A DNA stretch of 64,000 nucleotides from Candidatus Zixiibacteriota bacterium. Its GTDB lineage: Bacteria; Zixibacteria; MSB-5A5; WJJR01. This document shows, piece by piece, positions 16,332 through 25,647 of this stretch (positions are counted from its first letter, which is position 1; the number at the start of each line of letters is the position of its first letter). The position numbers and the translations under genes were made by a program. The DNA is taken from positions 434,001 through 498,000 of the forward strand of contig DASWIS010000008.1 in the NCBI GenBank assembly GCA_036397555.1, written 5' to 3'. Below the pieces are notes generated by a model. The model saw only the letters and a program-made list of their open reading frames with translations. It did no database searches and was not told the DNA's origin.

Positions 16332-16955
16332 ATGAGGGCGGACCCGACGGCGGGGATATTCATCATGCATCACGAGCGACGGCCATCGTATGAGGCGTTC
16401 TCCATCCCATACGGTCGTGTTTGCCTGAAACTGGGGCTGACTCCCAACATCCTGACCGTGCTCGGCCTTCTGACTGGAGCGGTCGCGGCGGTTGCATTCT
16501 GGCACGAGTGGTTTATTCCCGGCGTTGTGCTGATGCTGTTGGCCGCGCTCTGGGATATGCTCGACGGCGCCACGGCCCGAGCCGGCAATCTCGGCACGAC
16601 ATTCGGCGGCGTGCTCGACCACACCGTCGATCGCGCCGGTGAGTTCCTCGTCATTGCCGGAATCGTCATGTCCGGTCACGTCGCGGCCGGCTGGGGGCTG
16701 TTGGCGTTGTTTGCCATGTGGTCGTCATCGTACGTCCGCGCGGTCGCCGAATCCAAAGGCGGGCTCCCGACGTGCGCCGTCGGAATCGCCGGTCGATTGG
16801 AAAAGTTTGCCATTATCATCGCCGGAGCGGTCTGCGAGATTTTTTGGCCATACCAGGCCCTGACGGTGGCGATGATCGTGGTCACGGTAATCTCGCTGGT
16901 GACCACTATTCAGCGCCTCGTGTTTACATACCAGGAACTCCAGAAGAGGGCCTGA
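16332..16955 (+). CDS. CDP-alcohol phosphatidyltransferase, likely phosphatidylinositol-phosphate synthase
   Basis: Membrane enzyme that joins a CDP-diacylglycerol to an alcohol. 207 residues with a perfect signature D75-x2-D-G-x2-A-R-x8-G-x3-D-x3-D100 (starts DMLDGATARAG, ends GGVLDHTVD). N-terminus LKLGLTPNILTVLGLLTG is typical of the family. The downstream inositol-3-phosphate synthase in the same operon makes inositol phosphate the probable acceptor. Glycerol-phosphate (PgsA) is the main alternative. Start ATG 16332; an in-frame ATG at 16365 follows a GGGG run and is also possible. The PfkB gene begins 6 bp downstream. Confidence 0.88.
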   Translation: MRADPTAGIFIMHHERRPSYEAFSIPYGRVCLKLGLTPNILTVLGLLTGAVAAVAFWHEWFIPGVVLMLLAALWDMLDGATARAGNLGTTFGGVLDHTVDRAGEFLVIAGIVMSGHVAAGWGLLALFAMWSSSYVRAVAESKGGLPTCAVGIAGRLEKFAIIIAGAVCEIFWPYQALTVAMIVVTVISLVTTIQRLVFTYQELQKRA

Positions 16956-16961
16956 GCCGAT

Positions 16962-17882
16962 ATGTTGGCCGCCTACGGAAATCCCGTTTACGATGTGATC
17001 CGCACCCCCTGGGTCGAAACGCGCGGCCGCGTGCTCTCCGGGTGCGCGACCAATGCCGCGCTCGTTTACGCACGACTCGGCGGCACCGTGCATGTCACCG
17101 GACGGAGTGGCCGTGATCACCTCGCTGACTACTCCGCTGTCATGGCGCTGGATGGCATTGTGACGCAGACGGAACCGTGTGCGCAGACCGGGGGGTTCCG
17201 ACTGACGTACGACGCACAAGGTCGCCGCGATCTGCAAGTCCTGGGCGTGGCGGAGCCGATCGGCGCGGCCAACGACGCCATCGATGATGCCGATTTCGTC
17301 TTCATCGGCCCGGTCATGCAGGAGACGCCGTTTGATTTAATCCGTGACATCCGCCATCGTACCGATGCCACGATGCTCTTGGATCCGCAGGGTCTTCTGC
17401 GCCGGATCGGCAAGGACGGATTCATCGAGCATTTCAAACCTGAAGGGATTGAAGCGATTTGCGCTTTGTTCGATATTGTCAAACCGAACGAACTGGAAAC
17501 CGAGACTCTGACCGGAATCGATCCGCGCCGTGATCTCGACGGCGCCGCGTCGATGCTAAAGAGTTGGGGCATACCGACGGTGGTGATCACGCTGGCCGAA
17601 TTGGGCTCATACATCGTCAACGACGAGGGCAGTTGGCGCATCCAGGCAATCCCAACGTGTGCCATCGACTCGACCGGCGCCGGCGATTCGTATGCCGGCG
17701 GGCTGATGTATGCGCGTTCGGTCGGAATCAACTGGGCCGACGCCGGTCGATTGGCCACCGCGGTGTCCTCGACGATGATTCGGTCTTGCGGCCCGGAGTT
17801 CTCGATGACGCGCTCGGCCATGGACACGCTGTCGCGGTCGGTCGTACTGGAAGCATCAGCACCCGCTCTCTCGGGTGTTTGA
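16962..17882 (+). CDS. PfkB-family carbohydrate kinase
   Basis: 306-residue ribokinase-fold kinase. The C-terminal signature AIDSTGAGDSYAGGLMY (about 234-250) includes the catalytic Asp242, and KPNELETETLTG is the usual mid-protein motif. The N-terminus is short: it begins directly with YGNPVYDVI and then SGCATNAALVYARLGG. Sitting between a CDP-alcohol phosphatidyltransferase and inositol-3-phosphate synthase, it may phosphorylate inositol or a related polyol; inositol kinases of this family are known in archaea. That substrate is an inference from position only. Confidence 0.85.
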   Translation: MLAAYGNPVYDVIRTPWVETRGRVLSGCATNAALVYARLGGTVHVTGRSGRDHLADYSAVMALDGIVTQTEPCAQTGGFRLTYDAQGRRDLQVLGVAEPIGAANDAIDDADFVFIGPVMQETPFDLIRDIRHRTDATMLLDPQGLLRRIGKDGFIEHFKPEGIEAICALFDIVKPNELETETLTGIDPRRDLDGAASMLKSWGIPTVVITLAELGSYIVNDEGSWRIQAIPTCAIDSTGAGDSYAGGLMYARSVGINWADAGRLATAVSSTMIRSCGPEFSMTRSAMDTLSRSVVLEASAPALSGV

Positions 17883-17903
17883 CCACGGAATCTGATTGAT
17901 CTC

Positions 17904-17932
17904 GCACAGGCCGGCCGGTGTGCCGCCTGTGC
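17904..17932 (+). promoter_or_regulatory. Hairpin in the intergenic leader of ino1
   Basis: A perfect 8-bp stem GCACAGGC (17904-17911) / GCCTGTGC (17925-17932) with a 13-nt GC-rich loop, just before the ribosome site (AGAGGAG) of ino1. No U-tract follows. It may protect the 3' part of the message or adjust expression of ino1. Confidence 0.4.
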
Positions 17933-17949
17933 CGTTGAGAGGAGTAACG

Positions 17950-19116
17950 ATGTCATCGTCATCGAAAGTGCGTGTCGCAATTATCGGTGTGGGAAACTGC
18001 GCTTCGTCATTCGTGCAGGGGGTCCACTTTTACCGGAATGCCAAAAGCGACGAGTTCGTGCCGGGACTGATGCATGTCAACCTTGGCGGCTACCACATCT
18101 CCGACATCGAGTTTGTGGCCGCCATCGATATCGACCGCAACAAAGTCGGCAAGGACTTAAGCGAGGCCATCTACACCAAGCCCAACAACACATTCCGGTT
18201 CTGCGAAGTCCCGAAGGCCGGTCTCACCGTTCAACGCGGCATGACACACGATGGCCTTGGCCTGTACCTGTCCCGCATCATCGAGAAGGCGCCCGGCGAC
18301 ACGGTCGACATCGTCAAGCTCCTGCGCGAGACCGGCACCGATGTTGTTGTCAACTACCTGCCCGTCGGTTCCGAGGAAGCGACGAAATGGTATGTCGAGC
18401 AGGTATTGGAGGCCGGCTGCGGCTTCGTCAACTGCATCCCGGTTTTTATTGCGCGGGAAAAGTACTGGCAGAGCCGCTTTGAAAAGAAGGGTTTGCCGGT
18501 CATTGGCGATGACATCAAGTCACAGGTCGGCGCCACCATCGCCCATCGCGTCATGACCCGCCTGTTTCGTGAACGAGGCGTCAAATTGCTGCGCACGTCC
18601 CAGCTCAATGTCGGCGGCAACACCGACTTCTACAACATGCTGGAACGCTCGCGCCTCGAATCGAAGAAAATCTCCAAAACCAACGCGGTGACCTCGCAGC
18701 TCGACTACGATCTTGGCGAGGATAACATCCACATCGGCCCGTCTGACTATGTGGCCTGGCTGACCGACCGCAAGTGGGCGTACATCCGCATGGAAGGGGA
18801 GACCTTCGGCGGGGTCCCGCTCAATATCGAAATGAAAATGGAAGTCTGGGATTCGCCGAATTCGGCCGGCGTCGTCATCGACGCGGTTCGTTGCTGCAAG
18901 CTGGCACTCGATCACAAGATCAAAGGAGCGCTGACCGGACCATCGGCCTACTTTAAGAAATCGCCCCCGATCCAGTACACCGACGAGGAGGCGCGGCGCA
19001 TGACCGAAGAGTTCATCGAAACGTATAGGCGCACGGATATTCCGAAGCCGCAACGCGCCAAACAGCCGGAATTGGAACCGGTCGGGCCGCGCGCCGCGGT
19101 CGGCGTCAAGTCGTAA
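17950..19116 (+). CDS. ino1: Inositol-3-phosphate synthase
   Basis: Converts glucose-6-phosphate to L-myo-inositol-1(3)-phosphate with NAD. 388 residues from ATG 17950, which has GAGGAG about 6 nt upstream. Shows the NAD-binding start [65 protein letters not shown], and the KxxSKTNAV-type active-site stretch ([10 protein letters not shown]) followed by [12 protein letters not shown]. Length and motifs match the bacterial/actinobacterial-type enzyme. Last gene of the unit; closed by the terminator at 19171. Confidence 0.96.
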   Translation: MSSSSKVRVAIIGVGNCASSFVQGVHFYRNAKSDEFVPGLMHVNLGGYHISDIEFVAAIDIDRNKVGKDLSEAIYTKPNNTFRFCEVPKAGLTVQRGMTHDGLGLYLSRIIEKAPGDTVDIVKLLRETGTDVVVNYLPVGSEEATKWYVEQVLEAGCGFVNCIPVFIAREKYWQSRFEKKGLPVIGDDIKSQVGATIAHRVMTRLFRERGVKLLRTSQLNVGGNTDFYNMLERSRLESKKISKTNAVTSQLDYDLGEDNIHIGPSDYVAWLTDRKWAYIRMEGETFGGVPLNIEMKMEVWDSPNSAGVVIDAVRCCKLALDHKIKGALTGPSAYFKKSPPIQYTDEEARRMTEEFIETYRRTDIPKPQRAKQPELEPVGPRAAVGVKS

Positions 19117-19170
19117 TCATCCGCATCGTGGACACTGTGCCGGTGAGCCCATCACAGTTCATCTTAAGGG

Positions 19171-19195
19171 AAAGGGCCGATCACGGCCCTTTTTC
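19171..19195 (+). terminator. Rho-independent terminator after ino1
   Basis: AAAGGGCCG (19171-19179), 4-nt loop, CGGCCCTTT (19184-19192), continuing into a T run. Strong and unambiguous. Confidence 0.9.
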
Positions 19196-19210
19196 GTTTA
19201 TGCACGACCA

Positions 19211-19864
19211 ATGACGATACCGTCGCATTCTCGCCGACGCGGACTCTTCATCGTCGTCGAAGGTCCCGATGCATCCGGGAAGACGACGCTGGCGCGGCGG
19301 CTGATGGCCCACTACCGACACATCGGCTGCGCTGTCTGCGCCGTGCGCGAACCCGGCGGGACGCGTGTCTCCGAACGCATTCGCCGGATTCTTCTCGACC
19401 CCAAAGCCGCGATCAATGCCCGTTCTGAGCTCTTTTTGTATCTCGCCGCACGAGCGCAATTAGTCGACGAAGTGATCCGTCCGGCGAAGAATCTGGGCGC
19501 CATCGTGATCGCCGACCGTTTTTCCCTTTCGACGTTGGCGTATCAATCAGGCGGACGTCGCCTCCCGCTTAAGACCGTCCGTGCGGCTGATGATCTGGCG
19601 CGTGACGGGTTGCGACCCGATCTGACGATCGTCCTGGGTGTCACCGCCGCGCAGCAACGTGCGCGACGTCATCCATCGCGCCGGCGCGACCGAATCGAAC
19701 GAGAAACGGCGCCGTTTTTTGCCCGTGTTCGCCGCGCATACGCACGATTCGGAAAAGGCGGGACACGACAGCTCGTCATCGATTCGGGCATCGGCGCCAA
19801 TGCCGTGTACAACGAGGCGCTGGCCGCAATTGATCGGCTCAACAAGCGAGCCCGCAGACGGTGA
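19211..19864 (+). CDS. tmk: Thymidylate kinase
   Basis: Phosphorylates dTMP to dTDP. 217 residues: P-loop EGPDASGKTT (about 17-26), VREPGGTRVSERIRRILL, the DRF motif with SLSTLAYQSGGR, and a basic LID-like segment (HPSRRRDRIERE). Starts directly after the ino1 terminator. The C-terminus is unusually Arg-rich. Followed 9 bp later by an S41 protease gene. Confidence 0.94.
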   Translation: MTIPSHSRRRGLFIVVEGPDASGKTTLARRLMAHYRHIGCAVCAVREPGGTRVSERIRRILLDPKAAINARSELFLYLAARAQLVDEVIRPAKNLGAIVIADRFSLSTLAYQSGGRRLPLKTVRAADDLARDGLRPDLTIVLGVTAAQQRARRHPSRRRDRIERETAPFFARVRRAYARFGKGGTRQLVIDSGIGANAVYNEALAAIDRLNKRARRR

Positions 19865-19873
19865 GTTGTCGGC

Positions 19874-21550
19874 ATGGAGAGCATTGAACCTCAATCCTCG
19901 CAGATTTCGCCATTTCGTCCGCCGACGGTCGCCGGTCTTGTCATTGCCGTCCTCACAGTTGCCCTGATCGTCGCCGGCGCCTTCTGGATTCGCGGTGACC
20001 GGCGTTATCAGTCCAGCGTGATCCTGACCGCGGCGGCGAATCTGATATTATCTCGAGCCGCGGTCTTGCCCGAACCACACGCGCTCTTCGAGGCCGCCGC
20101 CGAGGGGATGATCTCGACGCTCGATCCCTTCTCGGCTTTCATGCCGCCGGATGAATACGAGTATTTCGCTGAGGAAACCGGCGGCAGTTATGTCGGCATC
20201 GGTGTCGAGTTTCGCGTGGCTCGTCCCAATGTGGTCATCGTCCACGTCTATCCGCAGAGCCCTGCGTCGGATGCGATGATCCGTGCCGGAGATCGAATCC
20301 TGCGGATCGACAGCATTCCCATGAGTGGTAAGACCGTCTCCGAAGTCGTGGAGGCGATGCGCGGAGATGTCGACGAACCGGTCACCCTGTTTCTCGAATC
20401 GACCACGGACCAGACACGACACGTCACGCTGTACCGACGACGCATTACGGTCACGCCATTCCCGGTCGCGGGAGTCAATTTGTCGGGGATCGCCTATATC
20501 CGTTGGGCGCAGTTTTCTGAAGGCTCAGGCGATCGACTGGCGGCGCTCATGGCCGATCTGGCCATGGCCGAACCGATCGGCTTGGTGCTCGATTTGCGGG
20601 GCAACCCCGGCGGGTTGCTGGAAGAAGCAGTCGCCGGGGCGGAGAGTTTCCTGCCGCCCGCATCGGTTGTTTGCCGACTGCGGGCGAGGAGCTCCCGGGC
20701 CGTTTTGGAGTTTGTCACCGATTCGACGCCAGGGCAATACACAGGGCCCCTGATCTGCCTGATCGACGAAGCATCGGCATCGGCGGCCGAAGTCCTCGTC
20801 TCCGCATTGCATGATCACGGCCGAGCCATCAGCATCGGACGCGCCAGCTTCGGCAAGAGTTGGGCGCAATCGATGTTTCCCATCGCCGACGCCGGCATGC
20901 TGCGCCTCTCCACCGCGATACTCGAATCACCATCGGGCGCGCCGGTCGCGCGGGAGATGTGGGCTGCCGCGTTGACTGACGAATCGGATCCCGAAGGCCG
21001 TTGGGCGCCCGGGCGGGGGATCAATCCCGATACGGCGGTCCTCGTCGCCGAACCGGGGCCCTGGGAGCTGGCGCTGGCGGAGAGCGGCGGGTTTTCAGAA
21101 TTCGAGACGATGGTATTGTCCGATCAATTCGGGGACGTGATTTATGACTCGGAGGACGTCCTGGAGTCGCTTTGGGACTGGTGTCTTCAGACGGGCCGTA
21201 TTCCAGTCGCGACCGGTGGGGACCTGATTGCGGAGATCAAGCGCGTTTCCGAGTCCGGCACGATTCATGACGACTCTGGATTCGCGACGCTGCGTGACGC
21301 CCTTGGGGATGCCTGGGACTCAGACAGTCGCCTGCTGTTCGCGCGGGAGTCGGATCGACTGCTGCAACGCATCTGGGAGCAGCATCTGCTCAACAACGAA
21401 CGCCCCGACCCGGCGGAGTTGTCATCCTACTTCGATCTGGATCCCGATTGCATGATTGCGCGCGACCTTCTGGAAGTCATCGACGCGTACGAACGACTGC
21501 TGGGTCGTTCGAAGAGTGCCGCCGCTGTTTCTGCGCGCGCGGCCGAATAG
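19874..21550 (+). CDS. S41-family C-terminal processing protease
   Basis: 558 residues, anchored by one N-terminal helix (about 17-38), active outside the inner membrane. PDZ domain about 100-190 (SYVGIGVEF, VYPQSPASDAMIRAGDRIL). Catalytic Ser lies in EASASAAE (about 299-306) and catalytic Lys about 328 (SFGKSW); LDLRGNPGGLLEEAV is the family core. About 190 residues follow the protease domain (from GINPDTAVL), helical and acidic, with no motif I recognise. Family members trim or degrade periplasmic proteins; the substrate is unknown. Confidence 0.93.
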   Translation: MESIEPQSSQISPFRPPTVAGLVIAVLTVALIVAGAFWIRGDRRYQSSVILTAAANLILSRAAVLPEPHALFEAAAEGMISTLDPFSAFMPPDEYEYFAEETGGSYVGIGVEFRVARPNVVIVHVYPQSPASDAMIRAGDRILRIDSIPMSGKTVSEVVEAMRGDVDEPVTLFLESTTDQTRHVTLYRRRITVTPFPVAGVNLSGIAYIRWAQFSEGSGDRLAALMADLAMAEPIGLVLDLRGNPGGLLEEAVAGAESFLPPASVVCRLRARSSRAVLEFVTDSTPGQYTGPLICLIDEASASAAEVLVSALHDHGRAISIGRASFGKSWAQSMFPIADAGMLRLSTAILESPSGAPVAREMWAAALTDESDPEGRWAPGRGINPDTAVLVAEPGPWELALAESGGFSEFETMVLSDQFGDVIYDSEDVLESLWDWCLQTGRIPVATGGDLIAEIKRVSESGTIHDDSGFATLRDALGDAWDSDSRLLFARESDRLLQRIWEQHLLNNERPDPAELSSYFDLDPDCMIARDLLEVIDAYERLLGRSKSAAAVSARAAE

Positions 21551-21565
21551 CCGGCCGAATCGACC

Positions 21566-22342
21566 ATGCCTGACTTCATCTTATTGCTCGCACTGGGCAT
21601 CGTCGTGGGGATCTCCGGGGCGACATTGGGAGTGGGGGGCGGCTTCATCACAGTCCCTGTCTTGTTCGGAGTTCTCGGTTGGCCCATGACGGCGGCGGTC
21701 GCGGCCAGCCATTTTTGCACGGTGGCCGTTTCCATTCCGGCAACGGCGCGATATGAATCGGAGGGACTGGTCGACTGGGACACCGGCGTCATGATGGGTG
21801 GCGCGACCCTGGTGGGAAGCGGAATCGGGGCCTATTCCATGCGCAGTACGCCGACCATTCTGGTTGCCATTCTCTTTGGCGTCGTCTGCGTCATTGCCGG
21901 GATTCGCATGTGGCGTCCAGAGCGGGACAGCGCGGATTCTCTTTCTGACCGGTTACTGTCTCGCAGGCGTCGGATGTGGCAGTCCATTCCGGCCTTCGTA
22001 TTGGTCGGGGCCGTGTCTGGTATTGCCGGCCTGGGAGGCGGCGTGATGATAGTCCCGCTGTTGTCGAGTGTCCTGTTGCTGCCGACCCGTCGGGCGTTGG
22101 CGACGTCTGCATTCATGATCGGTATAACCAGTTGCATGGCGGGATCGATCTACTTTGCTCAGGGTCAGCTTGTCCCCGAGGCGACAACGCTCTTGGTGGC
22201 CGGTGTGTTGCCGGGCGCAATCATCGGCGCGGCGATGCAGCGTCGCTGGTCGGCTTTGGCGCTGCGGCGTGTCTTTGCCCTGCTGTTGCTCGCCTTTGCA
22301 TTGCGGGTCATCTGGCGTGCCCTCAACGGCAACGGTGCATGA
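21566..22342 (+). CDS. TauE/SafE-family membrane permease
   Basis: 258 residues, about eight hydrophobic helices in two related halves. Each half has the family hallmark (GATLGVGGGFITVPVL about 18-33; GIAGLGGGVMIVPLL in the second half). Family members export sulfite, sulfonates or related anions. The next small gene is the type of partner often found with this family, which supports cotranscription. Substrate not predictable here. Confidence 0.9.
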   Translation: MPDFILLLALGIVVGISGATLGVGGGFITVPVLFGVLGWPMTAAVAASHFCTVAVSIPATARYESEGLVDWDTGVMMGGATLVGSGIGAYSMRSTPTILVAILFGVVCVIAGIRMWRPERDSADSLSDRLLSRRRRMWQSIPAFVLVGAVSGIAGLGGGVMIVPLLSSVLLLPTRRALATSAFMIGITSCMAGSIYFAQGQLVPEATTLLVAGVLPGAIIGAAMQRRWSALALRRVFALLLLAFALRVIWRALNGNGA

Positions 22343-22399
22343 TCGATCAATCGGAGGCCGGTCATCAACCCACGTGCGCCATCGAATCACGTCTACCGG

Positions 22400-22666
22400 T
22401 TGGGGACCGCGCTGGTCGCGGTCCTCCTGGCGATCGCGATCATACAGCCGATCATCCGCTCTACGCCGATTGAAACGGCAAATCCGCAATCCGTGTCGTT
22501 CACATTGTCGAACATCGCGCTGCTCGGTCTGTGGGCCGTCCCGGTCATCGGGCTCTTGGTAACCGGCATCTTCCGAGTTGGTACTCGATCGCGGGTCGGC
22601 GGCGGGTGGCTGGCCATCGGGATTGCCATCGTCCTGTCGGTAATCTGGTTCCTGGTGCGCCCTTGA
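22400..22666 (+). CDS. Small three-TM protein, DUF1634-like partner of TauE
   Basis: About 88 residues from TTG 22400, nearly all membrane: helices near ALVAVLLAIAIIQPII, LGLWAVPVIGLLVTGIF and LAIGIAIVLSVIWFL. The pattern and its place after a TauE gene match DUF1634 proteins. The TTG start cuts off the short cytoplasmic segment expected before helix 1. The frame is open upstream, and ATC 22364 lies 6 nt after GGAGG (22353-22357), adding INPRAPSNHVYR. The true start is therefore uncertain. Function unknown. Confidence 0.65.
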   Translation: MGTALVAVLLAIAIIQPIIRSTPIETANPQSVSFTLSNIALLGLWAVPVIGLLVTGIFRVGTRSRVGGGWLAIGIAIVLSVIWFLVRP

Positions 22667-22755
22667 GGCCGGATGCCGCCACGCATCCCCTCTCGCCGTA
22701 TCCGATGAAAGCGGTACTTGATCCCGCACGCTCTTATTCAGTAAATGGGACGGCA

Positions 22756-24399
22756 ATGAGACACCACAAATCCCGATGCAAGTTAGGCAGGCAGAGGACC
22801 CGCGTCGTTGCAGTTATCATGCTCTCGCTCTTTTGCACGACCACCCTCTCTCCGCCGGCCCTGGCGCAGATTCCAATGCCATCCGATGCCACGAAGCCCG
22901 ATTCTGAAAACGAGACGGTACCACGTCGTGAAACCGCGCCCGAAATGCGCGCCTACCTCGATCAAGTCGTCGATCCGGTCGAATACCGTGTCGGCCCCGG
23001 AGATGTGCTTGCCATCAATATCTGGACCGAGCGCCCGCAGCAATACTCGGTGATGATCACGCCGGAGGCGACCGTGATCGTCCCGACGATCGGCGAGATT
23101 TCCGTATCCGAGATGACCTTGGCGCAACTGAAGAGCGCGGTCATCGAACGGTTGCGCTCGTACTATTCAAAGGCAAATGCGACTGTGACCCTGACCGAAA
23201 TCCGTCGCTTTCGTGTTGCGGTATCCGGCGCCGTCAACATCCCCGGACTCTATGTTGTCTCTGCGAACACGCGCGCGTCCGAAGCGCTGACCACGGCGGG
23301 GTTGTCCGCCACGGCGCGCCGACGCGGCATTGAACTGCGGCGGCGGGGCGGCCAACGCCTCGTGGACCTCGACGCATTCGAACGTCGCGGATTCTTGCAG
23401 GCCAATCCGTACCTGACCGAGGGGGATGTCCTGTTCGTGCCCTCGCGCGATATTCAGTTCAGCACGATCAGCGTCTCCGGGGCCGTCTTTGAACAGGCCA
23501 CATTCGATTTCCTGCCCGGGGATTCCGTAGGCGACCTGTTGGATCTTGCCTACGGACTGACGTCGGATGCCGACACCAACAACGTGGAATTGTGGCGGTT
23601 TCTCCCCGACGTAGACAGCGCGCGTCACTATACCTGGCCCCCAGGGTCATCGTATTCCGACTGGCGAAAGACGCCCCTGAGAGCCGACGACCGGCTGATC
23701 GTGCGCGCGCGTGTGGACTACCGTCCCAAGGAGGCGGTCGAGGTCATCGGTGAAGTGTATCGTCCGGGACAATACGTTTTCACCGGCGATAGCGTCATGC
23801 TGAAAGCCGTGATCGACTCGGCGGGGGGCATCACACAGTATGCGGACCTCGAGCATGCGTTCGTGACGCGCACGCAAATCCCGAACTGGTCGCAGGACAC
23901 GCGTGGCCGCCTGTCGGTCATTCCCGCCGACCTGCGCTCGCGCACCGAGAATGATTGGATGCTGGCGGACGCATTGGCGATTCCGGGGCGCGTGGTGACG
24001 GACTTCAAGCGGCTGATCGTAGACCGCGACGAGGCGTTCAACATTGCCCTCTTCGACGGTGATCGCATCTGGATCCCCAGGAGATCGCCGACGGTTAATG
24101 TTCTCGGACGCGTCGCTCAACCCGGATTGGTCCCACATGAAGACGGTGCCGATCTGCAATACTATCTCAATCGCGCAGGCGGGTTTTCGTGGCAGGCGGA
24201 TCGCGGACGCACCTTTCTCCTGAAGGGCGCCACCGGAGCTGCTATCAGGCGCAGCAAGATCGCCTCCATCGAACCCGGCGACACCATTGTGATACCGACC
24301 AGGCGCCCGCGAAATCTGTGGGCATCGGTTCGTGAGACGTTGGTCGTGTTCTCCAGTCTCGCGACCATTTATCTCGTCATCGATCAGGCGACCAACTGA
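22756..24399 (+). CDS. Polysaccharide export outer-membrane protein (Wza-like, SLBB repeats)
   Basis: 547 residues from ATG 22756. Signal peptide about 1-37 (RVVAVIMLSLFCTTTL, cleavage after PALAQ). Polysaccharide-export domain VEYRVGPGDVLAINIW, VIVPTIGEISVSEMTL, ATVTLTEIRRFRVAVSGAV, then several SLBB-type repeats (VSGAVFEQATF, VIGEVYRPGQYVF, VLGRVAQPGLV). It ends with a hydrophobic helix near residues 525-543. Starts the surface-polysaccharide locus; its stop overlaps the Wzz-like gene by one base (TGATG). In-frame ATG 22705 is an alternative but would bury the signal peptide. Confidence 0.9.
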   Translation: MRHHKSRCKLGRQRTRVVAVIMLSLFCTTTLSPPALAQIPMPSDATKPDSENETVPRRETAPEMRAYLDQVVDPVEYRVGPGDVLAINIWTERPQQYSVMITPEATVIVPTIGEISVSEMTLAQLKSAVIERLRSYYSKANATVTLTEIRRFRVAVSGAVNIPGLYVVSANTRASEALTTAGLSATARRRGIELRRRGGQRLVDLDAFERRGFLQANPYLTEGDVLFVPSRDIQFSTISVSGAVFEQATFDFLPGDSVGDLLDLAYGLTSDADTNNVELWRFLPDVDSARHYTWPPGSSYSDWRKTPLRADDRLIVRARVDYRPKEAVEVIGEVYRPGQYVFTGDSVMLKAVIDSAGGITQYADLEHAFVTRTQIPNWSQDTRGRLSVIPADLRSRTENDWMLADALAIPGRVVTDFKRLIVDRDEAFNIALFDGDRIWIPRRSPTVNVLGRVAQPGLVPHEDGADLQYYLNRAGGFSWQADRGRTFLLKGATGAAIRRSKIASIEPGDTIVIPTRRPRNLWASVRETLVVFSSLATIYLVIDQATN

Positions 24400-25646
24400 T
24401 GAGTGTTCCGCAGGAATCACCGGCGACCCGGATGTCCGGCGACATGCGAACCGGCAACGGGGAGAGCGGACCCTGGTCGTTCGTCGGATTACTGGTCGCC
24501 CATCGCAAGCGGTTGATACAGTATCCGTTGCTGATGTCTCTCGCCGTCGTTCTCCTCTCATTTCTCTTCCCGAATACGTATCGTTCGCAGGTCACAATCC
24601 TCCCGCCGGAACGGAACTTTCAAAGCATGACGGAAGTGATGTCCGGGCTGCCGCCAGGGATGTTCGGCAGTGAGATGGCGCTGCCCTTTATGGCCACTCC
24701 GTCCGACATCCTGGCCGCCGTTCTGACCTCACAAACGGTTCGAGATGCGGTGACTTCGCGCGAGCGCCTCGCGGCCCGCTGGAATGTACCCGCCGGACTG
24801 GCCTCCTCACAGCTGCTGACGCGGACGATCGTCCGGGTGCGACCGACCGGCATCATCGACGTCATGTACGACGACCACGATCGCCACTTCGCCGATACAC
24901 TGGTCAACAGTCTGGTTGCCTCCGCTGATCTCATCAATCAGGAAATCGCCAACACCAAGGCGCGCCGCACGCGCGAATTCGTCGAGGGCCGCCTTGCGGA
25001 AACAACGGTCCAGCTCGATTCGGCCGCCGCTGCACTCGAGCGCTTCCAAAATACCCACCGCACGATCGCGCTGGATGCGGAAGTCACCGCGTTAGTCGAG
25101 AACGCCGCCCGGCTGCGGGCGCAGATCACGTCGGATCAAATCGAACTGTCGGTGCTGGAGGAGACGCTCGCGCCCGAACATCCGCGCGTGCGCGCGCTGC
25201 GCACGCGCATCAACGAAACGACGCGCAGTCTGCGCGACTGGGAGGCGTCACAATCGCACGATTCCACGCGATCGTTTCTCGGCATGGGGCTTTCGGAGGT
25301 GCCGCAGTTGGCACAGGAACTGGCCACACTGATCCGCGATGTCCGTGTCGCGGAAACGCTGTATGAACTGCTCGCACAGCAGTATGAACACGCGCGCATC
25401 CAGGAGCGACGTGACACGCCGACGTTCTCTGTACTCGATTGGGCCGTGCACGGCGGACGCAAAGTCGCGCCGCGACGGTCGTTGGTCGGTCTGATGACCT
25501 TCGCCGCGATGTTTGCGTTGGTACTGGCATTCTTCCTGGGGCAAATGTACGTTCATCGTCTGGCGGCAAACCGGCCCGAGCGATATCGGATCGTGGTCGG
25601 GTTGTGGGAGGAGATTCGTCCACGCCGCAAGCGGGACACATCGTGA
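24399..25646 (+). CDS. Wzz/GNVR-type polysaccharide chain-length protein
   Basis: 415-residue inner-membrane protein with a TM helix about 42-58 and another about 367-385. The large periplasmic part between is rich in coiled-coil segments (for example around RTREFVEGRLAETTVQLDSA and LRAQITSDQIELSVLE). The GNVR-like segment before the second helix reads DTPTFSVLDWAV. No C-terminal tyrosine kinase domain. Works with the Wza-like protein to control chain length and export. Confidence 0.9.
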   Translation: MSVPQESPATRMSGDMRTGNGESGPWSFVGLLVAHRKRLIQYPLLMSLAVVLLSFLFPNTYRSQVTILPPERNFQSMTEVMSGLPPGMFGSEMALPFMATPSDILAAVLTSQTVRDAVTSRERLAARWNVPAGLASSQLLTRTIVRVRPTGIIDVMYDDHDRHFADTLVNSLVASADLINQEIANTKARRTREFVEGRLAETTVQLDSAAAALERFQNTHRTIALDAEVTALVENAARLRAQITSDQIELSVLEETLAPEHPRVRALRTRINETTRSLRDWEASQSHDSTRSFLGMGLSEVPQLAQELATLIRDVRVAETLYELLAQQYEHARIQERRDTPTFSVLDWAVHGGRKVAPRRSLVGLMTFAAMFALVLAFFLGQMYVHRLAANRPERYRIVVGLWEEIRPRRKRDTS

Positions 25647-25647
25647 C

